A stretch of DNA of 64,000 nt from Beroe forskalii (taxonomy: Eukaryota; Ctenophora; Nuda; Beroida; Beroidae): NCBI GenBank assembly GCA_011033025.1, contig WFMF01000100.1, forward strand, positions 62,001-126,000, in the 5' to 3' direction. The notes under the pieces are model-generated. The model saw only the letters and a list, made by a program, of their open reading frames with translations, was not told the DNA's origin and made no database searches. The position numbers were made by a program, and so were the translations under genes. Shown one piece after another: positions 1 to 9,694 of the stretch (its first letter is position 1; each line of letters opens with the position of its first letter).

Positions 1-162
1 ATTAAGAAAATGGATAAAGGCATCACGGGTGTACAGAAAATCACGACCAGGAGTGGATACAATGGCAATGCCATTATGGCTTTCCATTATGAAAGAGAGC
101 AACAAAGCTACGAAGATACTTTGGTATCATTGAGAAAATACTTCTCGGGATATTTTGAATAA
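1..162 (+). CDS. 3' end of an unrecognised gene (cut by window edge)
   Basis: Frame 1 is open from the first base to a TAA at 160-162 and gives 53 residues of mixed, protein-like composition, ending in RKYFSGYFE. The stop overlaps an AATAAA at 158-163, which could be the poly(A) signal. I do not recognise the family. The open frame is short enough to arise by chance, so this is tentative; the upstream sequence would settle it. Confidence 0.35.
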   Translation: MKKMDKGITGVQKITTRSGYNGNAIMAFHYEREQQSYEDTLVSLRKYFSGYFE

Positions 163-986
163 AATTGCAGCACGGAAGAAAGTATTCGCGATTCCTCTGA
201 ATTTTTAGGCGAACATTTTCAATATTCATATCAAAATTCAAAAATCCGACACGCAGATTCGCAAAAACTCCGCCTTAAACCACAAACATTATTCTCACTG
301 AGTAGGAGTCAGGAGCTCGCACTAAACGGGAGCATGATTTTTGTGTTATGAGAAGTGGGTGCCGCATAACACTCGAACCCACTAAATAGCGAGCATGTTA
401 CCGCGTTACAGAGCCACGCTCTCTTGGCTTACAGAGAACCACGCTCTTAAACGAAGCAAGGGCACGCGCAGTATAACGAGTTATAGGCGAGTGTAATCTA
501 TATTTTATATGCAGGGTATATTCAAATGCTTATTATATATTGCTTTGAAAGTGAAACAGGTTTGTGACAAATATGCATCGCAGTGATGGCTTGACAAATG
601 TAAATGTGTGGCCTAACGTCACGAAGCTTTTAGTTAATTTGTATAAAGAGATCGTTTATCAATCAAGATTCAAAGAAAGATTGTGTGAAAATTGAAAATG
701 GTGTGTGACGCGTATGGGCCATGACAAATTCGATAAAATGCACTTTAGAGACAAGAAGACATTCGTTTGAAAAATCATAAAAAGAAGTAGAGCTACCAAA
801 TTTACAACATTGGTAAACTTGAACAAAATGATAAAAACCATTAAAAGTCAAGAGCGCCCCATTCCATTCATGCAAAATTCCCCCTCAAACATTGAACCCT
901 TCTGAACCATTGATATTCAGTCCTGTTTGAAAACAATCAAAATTCTAATCTAAGTGCCGATGATTCAATCATTTATCTGGTGATGA
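163..986. other. Noncoding stretch between left-edge gene and NAS-like gene
   Basis: AT-rich sequence with no convincing ORF. It contains a tRNA-like fragment at 345-440 and would include the 3' UTR of the minus-strand NAS-like gene. Confidence 0.6.
345..440 (-). repeat. tRNA-like fragment (possible SINE or tRNA pseudogene)
   Basis: Read on the minus strand, there is an A-box-like stretch TGGCTCTGTAACGCGGTAAC (397-416) and, downstream, a B-box-like GGGTTCGAGT (371-380), spaced as in a tRNA. Stems do not pair well, so this is not an intact tRNA. The A-box side is partly duplicated just upstream (ttacagag..ccacgctct twice, 405-450). Confidence 0.4.
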
Positions 987-2675
987 TCATTTTCTACTGA
1001 CTGTGTAGAACTCTTTGACTCTGCTGTCCCAAGAGATCTTGCTCTGAACTTCTTCTCCCAGCTCCTCCATGCCAGGCATTGTCAGCATTGTCTCCAAGAA
1101 CTCCCACTTCGACCCGAAGTTGTCCGTGTTTATGAGAAGCTGGCAGGAGTTAACATTGTTTGCCGCCACGAGGTCCGTCACCAGATGTGCTGGGGTGGCC
1201 CCACTCAGTACCTTCTGAGGAGGGGTAACCTCCCCTACCAGTCTGAAGTTCGTCTTATCGTCCAGGGTGTAGCGCTCGTACAGAATCTCAGTAACACCAC
1301 GGACGTTACGTTTCCGGATGGCTGGGACCAAGCACCCGTTTTTCTTGATCAGTTGGTCGGTGGTCTTAGGGCAGATGGCACTGGCTATATCCAGGATGTC
1401 AGTAGGGACGACTACTTTTCCTCCGTATTCGGGGCATTGAGGGGGACACCTTCTACCATCATGGGCTTTTATCCTGCCTGGTAGCTTGCTAGTAGGAAGG
1501 TAGATAACACCCAACGCATCCGAGCAAATAACCTTGAACGCTCCCTTTCTGGTGATTCCCAACTCCTCTGTCATTCCCAGGAACTTCTCTGCGTTTTCAA
1601 CTACCCCTGCATCGTAATCCACCAAGTTAATGCAAGCTCCTGTCATGATGTGAAGCACAACACCAGTGAGGGGGAATCCTGCCCCAACAAACGTCACTGT
1701 CTTGCTTCCCAAATCTCTGTATCCGAAGAGTTCTGGGAAACAGGACACGAAGTGTCGGATTTCCTTGGACTGTGGGGCGAGTTTCAGGGCTGCGTTCAGG
1801 ACGGGGTTGTTAGAAAGCAGATCGGTCATTGAGGAGAAGTGGTAGCTAGCCGCTCTGTTCTGAAGGATAGCAGGCACTTTGAGCAGCTGCAGCTCACCCT
1901 GGACTAAAGAGGAGTAGTTGCTGAAGTAGGGGAAGACAAGGTCCGTGTAGAGGGTCGGGTTCTGGGCCTTCATCTTGCGGGGCAGGTCTACAACCAGCGC
2001 CCTCAGGAGCGAGTAGGGGGTCTCCTGTTCACTCTCGTCTAACGCAGCCGCTCTCACGAGATCTCTGAACTGGGTACCAGGCAGGTGGGATGCTATCTGG
2101 AAGATGAGACTGAGGGCTTCCTGTTCCATTGCCTCTTCTCCGTGTATAGCTACTTCTCTCAGCAGTGCCGCCTCTTTCCAGGCGGGGTGGCAGCGTAGCT
2201 CAGCTCGCTGAGAAGCACTCCACTGTCTGAGAGTCAGCCCCACCAAGTTGCTTAGGGTGGTGTTAATCAGCTGGCAGGGTGCCAAGGCGTACTTTGCACT
2301 CCTTTCCTCAGCTCTGTCCTCATCCCAGAAGGCAGGTTCAGGTCCCTTCTTTCCACCCTTCAACCAGGAGTGGTAGGCTTTCAGGAGCTCCCATCGCGGT
2401 CTCAACAACTCCGCCATGTTTAGAACCTCGGCTGCGGCGCAGTGCGCCGGTTCCGCCTGCTCGACCACACCCTCCTGCGCCGCCAGATGCTCCGCAGCCC
2501 TCACCGGGTCCCTCACAATCTCACGACCCTCTTCTACAATCAGCCACTTCATCCCCTGGTAGAACAACGGCGTTAGGTCAAACCCTCTCGAGATAAGAGG
2601 GTTATACGTTGGGAAACTGTTGGCAAACGTCTCAAACGGGTACTGCGGAGAATTGAGAAACAAGCGAAAAGTCAC
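987..2675 (-). CDS. Nicotianamine synthase-like protein
   Basis: Single open frame of about 562 codons. NAS enzymes condense three S-adenosylmethionine molecules into nicotianamine, a metal chelator, releasing methylthioadenosine. Numbering from the start of the open frame: FPYFSNYSSL (248-257) followed by GELQLL matches the FPYYSNYLKL..E motif of plant NAS; FVGAGFPLTG (329-338) matches the glycine-rich SAM loop FVGSGPLPLTS; LVDYD (351-355) fits the end of the second Rossmann strand; NGCLVPAIRKRNVRGVTEIL (446-465) then F-x-L-V and P-x-x-x-V reproduce the spacing of the C-terminal NAS block. Plant NAS is about 320 aa, so this protein has a long extra helical N-terminal region. The frame opens with GTG, not ATG, and an in-frame TAA lies 33 bp upstream with no ATG between. 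The true start is therefore either the first internal Met (residue 42) or an upstream exon spliced in near 2676-2700. The gene is clearly more GC-rich than its flanks. Family assignment is fairly sure; exact substrate is not. Confidence 0.8.
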   Translation of the reverse strand: MTFRLFLNSPQYPFETFANSFPTYNPLISRGFDLTPLFYQGMKWLIVEEGREIVRDPVRAAEHLAAQEGVVEQAEPAHCAAAEVLNMAELLRPRWELLKAYHSWLKGGKKGPEPAFWDEDRAEERSAKYALAPCQLINTTLSNLVGLTLRQWSASQRAELRCHPAWKEAALLREVAIHGEEAMEQEALSLIFQIASHLPGTQFRDLVRAAALDESEQETPYSLLRALVVDLPRKMKAQNPTLYTDLVFPYFSNYSSLVQGELQLLKVPAILQNRAASYHFSSMTDLLSNNPVLNAALKLAPQSKEIRHFVSCFPELFGYRDLGSKTVTFVGAGFPLTGVVLHIMTGACINLVDYDAGVVENAEKFLGMTEELGITRKGAFKVICSDALGVIYLPTSKLPGRIKAHDGRRCPPQCPEYGGKVVVPTDILDIASAICPKTTDQLIKKNGCLVPAIRKRNVRGVTEILYERYTLDDKTNFRLVGEVTPPQKVLSGATPAHLVTDLVAANNVNSCQLLINTDNFGSKWEFLETMLTMPGMEELGEEVQSKISWDSRVKEFYTVSRK

Positions 2676-5600
2676 GTCTATACTAATGAAAACCTCAAAG
2701 CGTTACAACTTTAAAACTTTTAATTCGATCAACTGGCTGCAAAACCCTGCAAAAGATTGTGAATCCGATTAGAGCCATGGGATCAGCTCAATTTTCCTCT
2801 TCAAGTGTTTGCTGAGCTTCGGGTGGAGGCATTCCTTGGCAGTACAGTAAGGCTGGTGGAAGATGGTTTCCATTTTTCATTGATGAGGCATCGACCCTTC
2901 CGTAGATGCTGGCTACTGGCTAGTCCTGAGAAGTATAAGGGCGAGTGCGTAGCTCTGATGATAGCTTGCTGACCAAATTACATTTCTGGCAACAAAAACC
3001 AGAATTGATTCATCATACTTCCAAACTAGATAAAACCAAATTCTTCGCAGACATTAGAATCGCACAGCTACTTAAATGACTGATACTAAATTTCTCTAAG
3101 AGGTTCCGAGAAAAGAAGTTGGGCACAATGCCACTACTTTTGATGGGCTGCTGCCAGCAACCACATCTATATACTTATACCAACTATAATAAGTATATTC
3201 CCGCAACACTCAACCCTCAAGATACAGAGAGAAGGAGAACTCAAATGGGGCACGCCCTTTTGCACCAGAGAAACGCCCTTGAAAGAAAGTGCAGTATAAA
3301 TGGTAGAGAGGCCGGGGGAGACGAGAAAAATCACAAATTTCTCAAGGCAGAGCCCCAAGAAGTAAGTGATCGCTACTATTGAGATCGTAGAATCTGTAGT
3401 ATGGTTTCAAATATAGTAGTGTAACTAAGTAAGTGGTGGTTCTAAATTCTTAGAATCAGTGCATTCCTTTGTTGAGGAGCCAACCCACCTTCCTGAGTAG
3501 AGGGTAAGGTGTAGGTGTGGTTTTGGGAATCGGGAGAAACAATGGGGGCTTTAACATAATGGTCCACTATATTCACATGATGCTGGGTCCACATTATTCA
3601 GTTATTGCAATGTTGCTGGAGTCTACATGAAGTGCGAAAATGAGTTCTAGGAATTGAACTTGTGCTGAGACAAAAGGACACTTTCGGAGTATATACCATC
3701 ATGTGCTCAGACCAACTCACAATCTTCAAACCAAATAGAAAACAACAACTAGAATAATGAGAATATGCCTGTTCAAGGGCCTCATAAAAAGTTAAAAGTC
3801 ATGTTTAAAGAAGCTTGAAAGAGGACAAGGCAGGGTTACACGCAAAGAATAGGTCTTTGACAATGGCATCATTACCACGGATTGATGAGATGAATTATTG
3901 TGGGTCTTATATGGTGTTACAACACCCAGTCTCTGGGCTATTACCATGGCGACATTAAGCCTTGAATTCAGCAGGCAACCATCAGCAGTTGAATTGAGGG
4001 GGGATGATTAGGTGAGGAAAACACCCGAAAATAATGATACATTTCATCACTGGGTTAGACTGCCCTAATTACCTAACACAATGAACCTATTTTCATGATT
4101 ATTACTCTGCTACTTACTAAAATCTGTACAGACCCAAAAGGACCTACCTATTATAATAAGAAACCCAGGGCTTTTAGCATTTCGATATGATCAGAAGGCC
4201 ACTCTACACACACAGACATTGTCATGACATTACCGTTACCATGACACTACCATGACACTACCACGCTCAATTTAGAGTGTATTGAACCCAGGGCTGGCAG
4301 GATGCCAGATCACCCTCATTACCATCCGGAGGGTGGTTTGTATATTATTGGTCTGCTACCGAACACACAATAAAGCATTGGGGGAGTGACATCATCTTCA
4401 CACTCTGATGTGGTGCTTTGAGGACCAGGAGCAGCCTAAATATTCAGCAGACAATGGTCAATCTGACCAGAATAGTAGCATTACATACTGCCCTATATTT
4501 GTTCAGTGGTGTGGTGACTTGATGGTACTCTTTGAAGAGGACGGACAATTCATTTCTCAAAATATTATACAAAGGAGCGAAATTACTTCTTTAATTTAGC
4601 TATATTTCGGGGAAAAATAGTTGAAACATAATGAACTAAAAGTTACAAAAGAACACTCGACGTTACATTTGACCGAGAACATAATACAATACAGAAGTAA
4701 CATCATACGTGTAAACAAGTGCAAACAGAGGGAAGATGTAAAATTACAACTTCACTTTTCCTCACGGTTCTCCAGAAATTGTAGGGTCACGGATCACACA
4801 CGTACCCCGGCCCCGGAGTGTCACACATACATACTTTACAACACAACTTCAAACAATGAAATTTGATAATTCTGATGATATATGAAACATGTCAATTCTT
4901 TCTATGTGGCCTCTTACTGTGTGGAACATCGCCATTTCTTCTGGGTTTTAAAACGTACGAGGGATGAGTTACATTGTGTTTCTCAGGTGTAGTGAGACAC
5001 AATGAACTTCATAATTTGTGTCTCTCTGTTTATGACACATTGTTTGAAATATAATTTCTTATGTGCGGTGGAACAATATGAAGTGTCAATAATTGGACAG
5101 CATTTATGTGAGTTGAAACATCTTTTAATTGTTAGTGAGTTGAAGAAAATATCAAAACACCTCACTACTGTTGTATGTAGCAAAAATATTCATCCATAAA
5201 TATTGAGCTTTTCTAAGTCATTTTCTAAGTCATTTTGGCAGGATCATATTGAATTATCGCTGTGAAGGACTTAATTCTCAGAGAAGAGAGTAATTCCCAT
5301 GGAATCCCTGCTCCTCTGGCGACGCTGAGAATCTGACCGGACCTCTTGCAAGTCGACCCCTCCTCTAGAAGTAGAGAAGTCCGCCCCCTTTAGAAGTAGA
5401 GAAAAGAAACAATATAATTCGCGGAATATGAAAGTATGAAGCCTACCTTTGCTCGAGCAAAATATAACACTGGCATGAACAAACAAAAGATGAATTAAAG
5501 CGAAGTGAGAGGAGGGTATAACAACAAGATGAGGATATAATATATGAGCAGTGAATACTGAATCTCCAGTGTAATCAGTAATCTGCCAGCAGCAGCTCTT

Positions 5601-6337
5601 CTCTCTTGACAGAGAACCAACTCTTTCTTGGCATGATTCCAAGAGCCAACTCTGCTGGCACAAGTCCAAGATTCATATACGTAAAGATGAGACCGTTGTC
5701 TAACGAGTATGTATTCTCTGGCAATAAACAATACACACTGTAGAATATATGAGTTGAGTAGGAAATATATTCCTGGAAATGTAATATATGAAACACTCGA
5801 TATAGAGAGCACAAAATAAAATGGATTATATAAGCCTACCGTTGCACAAGACACAGTGTGGACAGGGCGAGGCCGCACATATAACGTTCTCTATCTCCCG
5901 AGACATCTTGGAAAAGTTCCAAAATCTCATAACAAGAGAGGGTGTCGACATTTTATATTTTATTACCCGAACTTATTTATATATTTCAACATAAAAATAC
6001 GCTGTGTTGGAACAGGGTTGCGTTCGTTGAAATAATAACGGAATGAAAATAATTTAATGTAAGTGTAACGGAAAATGAGGGAAAGCGCGCGAGAGATAAA
6101 TAGTGCGTTGGTTTAAAAATAATAAGTGCAGCTTAAACATATTTAAGGACTGGAAATATTTCCATGGGTATATTACGGCATATTTGCTTGTACCGGGTGT
6201 GCAGTGCTTTTCCAAGAAGAGTATAATTATAAAATTCTACGTAGTTGTTTATTACATTTAGCTATTGAATTCCAGACATTTTATGGAGGCCAAGGTTTTC
6301 ATTGGGGAGCATTATTAATGTATGTACCCGCATAAAT
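2676..6337. other. Noncoding region upstream of the NAS-like gene
   Basis: No convincing gene. A minus-strand ATG at 2873 opens a 34-codon frame (METIFHQPY..., stop 2769-2771) that looks protein-like and could be an upstream ORF or part of a 5' exon of the NAS-like gene, but no good splice donor follows in frame. The rest is AT-rich, with small internal duplications (for example agaagtagagaa near 5366 and 5391) and one tRNA-like fragment (3640-3716). Confidence 0.5.
3640..3716 (-). repeat. tRNA-like fragment
   Basis: On the minus strand GTTGGTCTGAGCACATGATGG (3696-3716) resembles a tRNA D-arm/A-box, and AAGTTCAATTCC (3651-3662) resembles a B-box at tRNA-like distance. The acceptor stem is not convincing, so this is a degraded tRNA or a tRNA-derived SINE head. 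Confidence 0.35.
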
Positions 6338-6410
6338 AATAGGCGGTTGAGATTACGTCATTATCATAGCACAAAGTGATAAGTTGATGACGTTGAACAG
6401 CTTTCTTTTG
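6338..6410 (+). repeat. Paired-CRE palindromic element, copy 1
   Basis: Left end AATAGGCGGTTGAGA is well kept. The first CRE is changed (TTACGTCATTATCAT) and the right half reads AAGTTGATGACGTTGA. Family consensus: AAATAGGCGGTTGAGA, TGACGTCATTATCATGG, an AT-rich centre, GAATTGATGACGTCA, CCGCCTATTTTT. Confidence 0.75.
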
Positions 6411-7287
6411 AGGGCAGGGGTAAAAATTGTAAAGCATTTATTTATACTAGTTTGCCTTGAGCATATCTATCGGAAGTTAAAATTGTTTAGTATTAACAAC
6501 ACTCGCAAATAACAATAAAGACAACTAAGGTCATGAAATTTATATTTTATTGTGATCTAATATGCGCATATTCATACTGATCATCTCCATAATACACAAG
6601 CAGTAAGCACTTAACAAGTAGGGTAAGTACTAAGTATCATAACAACAGACATTACGTAATTTTAGATTTACAACTGAAAATTCGCAGCTGAAATGATTTT
6701 CAAGTTTGCCCGTACTATTTCAGTATTTTTCATAGTATTTTTCATAGTAATTTTCATAGTAATTTTCTCATTGAAAGCAATATCTTTATCCCATTCGTCA
6801 TGCCGCAGTCTTTTGAACACAGTGCACAGCTTATCATGTTAGCAGTCTGTTCTCTTGAGAAAGCCGAATCCTTAGTAGTCGGGGATGAAGGATGCTAAAC
6901 ATCTCCGAGTATATGCATTACGTATTTCACTGAACGGAGAGCTATTTCGTTTTAGTAAGATGAATTCAGTCCGAAAATTTTATCATGGGAGAGAAACTGC
7001 GACAATCTATTGGCCGTGAATTGACGGATTGATCATTTAGTCACTTGCCTACATATTATACCATACCTTACTCGGTTCTACAAGAACATTATGTAACGTT
7101 TCATGAAAGGTTTGAATTTTGATAAAGTGCAACATAATTCGTGAGAAATTATGCTACCAGGAAGTCTGTCCACGGAGATATCAAAATTTCGATGCAACCA
7201 ATATGTCAAATCATGGTTATCAAGGGCCCTATAACAGTGCGACTTTTTATCTAAGCAACCACCACCCCAAACCTGCCCATGAAAAAG

Positions 7288-7350
7288 TGACAAATTAAAC
7301 GACCCAAATGAAACTTTCTGACAAAATTGACAAATTAAACGACCCAAATG
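7288..7350. repeat. 23-bp direct duplication
   Basis: The unit tgacaaattaaacgacccaa(atg) occurs at 7288-7310 and 7328-7350, followed each time by similar gaaact-tctctgacaaaa sequence. Confidence 0.8.
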
Positions 7351-7540
7351 TTATGAAACTCTCTGACAAAAAGGTATCACGTTCACTGAGAGTCAAAGGC
7401 CTCTGATCGGTCAATATATTCTTAAACTGTTACTATTTTAGAATTTGCAAAGTTTAATCCGTGGAATTTAATGCACTAGCTCGTTTAAAACCTTAGCATC
7501 CACCGCACAATAATCGCACAAGTAACCAACTTGTAGTAAT

Positions 7541-7605
7541 GGCAGACTGGAAGTATGATGTCACTATCATGGTTTAATTTGGTGAATTGATGACGTATCA
7601 CTTCC
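7541..7605 (+). repeat. Paired-CRE palindromic element, copy 2
   Basis: Core reads GATGTCACTATCATGGTTTA, then GGTGAATTGATGACGTATCA. The centre is close to consensus; both CREs have one or two changes and the GGCGG ends are lost. Confidence 0.7.
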
Positions 7606-7750
7606 TAACTCTATCTTGTGTGTGGGTTTGAGATGACGTCAGAGCTCCCTAAGATTATATATCTCAGGATTATAATTAACAAGGCGTCTTGGCGGAGACA
7701 GGCCACAGAGGAAGATGTCTTGGAGGGGAAAGGTTAATTTCAACAGAAAG

Positions 7751-7820
7751 CGTAGGCAGTTCGGCGTCATTAAAACGCCTTTATTACCTCTGATAATGAC
7801 GTCATCAAGACTCAGCCACC
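7751..7820 (-). repeat. Paired-CRE palindromic element, copy 3
   Basis: Reverse orientation: TTCGGCGTCAT at the left, TGATAATGACGTCATC at the right, with a perfect TGACGTCA. A second isolated TGACGTCA lies nearby at about 7634. Confidence 0.65.
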
Positions 7821-8699
7821 CACATAATTTGTACGAGACTCTTGATTTGTGCGAGAATGTGAGACCCGTATAATGCCTAGCCACGCCTACTGCTGAGCAA
7901 TACCTATATATTAAAGCTGATTGGGGAACTGACATCTCAGTATGGGATATATGTATGTGCCTGCAATATATAAATGCCTGAGTGCCTGTCAAGGTGAATT
8001 ATTGTCAGACATGGTGGGGGATGTGAGAATATTATCGGGGGAATATGCGGCGTAATTTTGAAGCTGACACAAAGCTATTCTTCTGACAAAGCAGTTGGGA
8101 AATTGGTTTCTGTACATGGAGTTTTAATATCGATCTGATGAATGTGATTTTCCTCAGAATGCCAGAAAGTCACATCTTAGAGAACTGTTCTAATAGATTA
8201 TATTGTACTCCGACCCAAAGATACTGTCTAGTGTCTAGACTTCTAGTGTCTAGTTCAACATTTCTACACTGAAATATAAACCAACCTGTTGAAGTTCTGT
8301 TGCGATTCTTGGGTAATACACATATCTTCGGCAGTCAAGATGAGGTAGAAGTGAGAGGATGAGAAGTCGGTGGGTTGAAGTTCCAAGAAGAAGGAACTGA
8401 ATACTGATGAAGTCTGATGAATCACTGGAGATGGTCCTCAATCGGAAAAGTTCACTGGAACTGCTGACACTTAAACTGTCAAAAAAGCTCAAAAACCGTC
8501 GAGCACAAATATCGATGACGATCTACCGAGAGAACGGTAGAAACAACTCTTTCTAAAAGATCTAGAGAACTGGTATACCAAACTTCCAGGTATATAAACT
8601 CACACACAGTCACTATGACTTGAGTGAGCAACCAGCTCGCACACACAGACTCAGAGAAAGAGAGATCGAACAACAGCGACACGCACACACTGAGCAGCA

Positions 8700-8880
8700 T
8701 CAGAGTTGCAACCACCTTTTAAATGTGTCAGATGCTGACGTCACGTTCCCGTCTCTCTCTCCGCTGCTTGTGATTGGATGATGTCTCTCTCTGCGCTGAT
8801 GGTGATTGGCTGTTGTCTCTCTCCGCCATTGTGATTGGCTGGCGTCACATGATGTGTCGGTCACGTGACTAAATACTATC
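8700..8880 (-). promoter_or_regulatory. Promoter-like module: E-box, three CCAAT boxes, CRE, TATA-like box
   Basis: Reading on the minus strand in order: TCACGTGA (8861-8868), three CCAAT boxes in imperfect repeats of about 30 bp separated by GAGAGAGAC tracts (8834-8838, 8805-8809, 8773-8777), a perfect CRE TGACGTCA (8736-8743) and CATTTAAAAGG (8715-8725). This is the layout of a metazoan RNA polymerase II promoter. Below it a 73-codon frame begins with an ATG near 8700 (MLLSVCVSLLFDLSFSESVC..., stop 8479) with a hydrophobic N-terminus; it may be a real small protein or chance in a noncoding first exon. Confidence 0.5.
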
Positions 8881-8936
8881 ACATTGCGGCTGATTTATAT
8901 AATATTCGGGATGATTTCGAGTTCTCGGATGGGTAT

Positions 8937-9008
8937 AATAGGCGGGTGAGTATGAGCTCATTATCAGGGTTTAGACTGCCTCTAATTGATGATGTACGTC
9001 TATTTTAG
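8937..9008 (+). repeat. Paired-CRE palindromic element, copy 4
   Basis: Begins AATAGGCGGGTGAG and ends GATGATGTACGTCTATTTT. The first CRE is degraded to GAGCTCATTATCAGGGTTTA. Confidence 0.65.
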
Positions 9009-9624
9009 GAGGATGGTTGGTAGTTAGTATCCAGCTGGGAGTGTTTAGATAGGATGGGGAATTATCACACATTAGCAATGATAAACATTATGTACATGAG
9101 AAACCTAATTCAATCAGTGCTTGAGAGCGTATGTAAAACAATTAGAGTAAGTAGATCTCGTATATGAGTACATGGGATAATAATATTAATATATTCTTAG
9201 AACAAAATCTAGATGTGGTCTTTGGATGTGTAACTTTACACTAGATAATACGATTAGAATTTACAGATAGTATCTTGAGAGTAAACTGATCATTGAGTAC
9301 CGCACGGCTCATTGTACGGGTCAAAAACAACCGATAGGCTAATTGATAGCATCAAATCGGCTCCTCACACCATGGTGATTCAGTCACTCTAAGCGATCAT
9401 TTTTTAGCGCATAGCCTTTACAAAATATGCTTCAAAATGTCACGTGACTGCGCATAAAGCCTCTTCCTTAGCCCCTGATAGGTCACCTGATGTACGCTCG
9501 GGGGTAGTAAAGCTGAAGTGAGCTAATTAAAACGTTGGAAGAGTCGTGGAAATTAACACTAATTAATGAAGAGCGAGTTGCACCTTGAGCTTCGTCACCA
9601 GGTGACGTGTTCGTGGCTAAATCT

Positions 9625-9694
9625 AGACGTGATGACGTCATCAATTCACCATTATAAACCATGATAATGACGTCACTCTCATTCCTCTGTTTTC
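9625..9694 (-). repeat. Paired-CRE palindromic element, copy 5 (both CREs intact)
   Basis: Carries two perfect TGACGTCA sites (about 9633 and 9668) around TCAATTCACCATTATAAACC, so it is one of the best-kept cores. The GGCGG ends are weak. Confidence 0.8.

Noticed and set aside
1185..2596. Plus-strand ORFs inside the NAS-like gene
   Set aside because: Shadows of the long minus-strand frame, which carries the recognised motifs.
3875..3930. Possible further copy of the paired-CRE element (ggcatcattaccacggattgatgag)
   Set aside because: Only loosely similar; no CRE and no ends, so not counted.
5271..5878. Overlapping minus-strand ORFs of 79-132 codons
   Set aside because: Three frames are open in the same DNA, the translations show no domain or consistent composition, and the region contains small direct duplications. 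Chance ORFs are more likely.
7639..7992. 117-codon minus-strand ORF
   Set aside because: It runs through copy 3 of the palindromic element and has no recognisable motif or good start.
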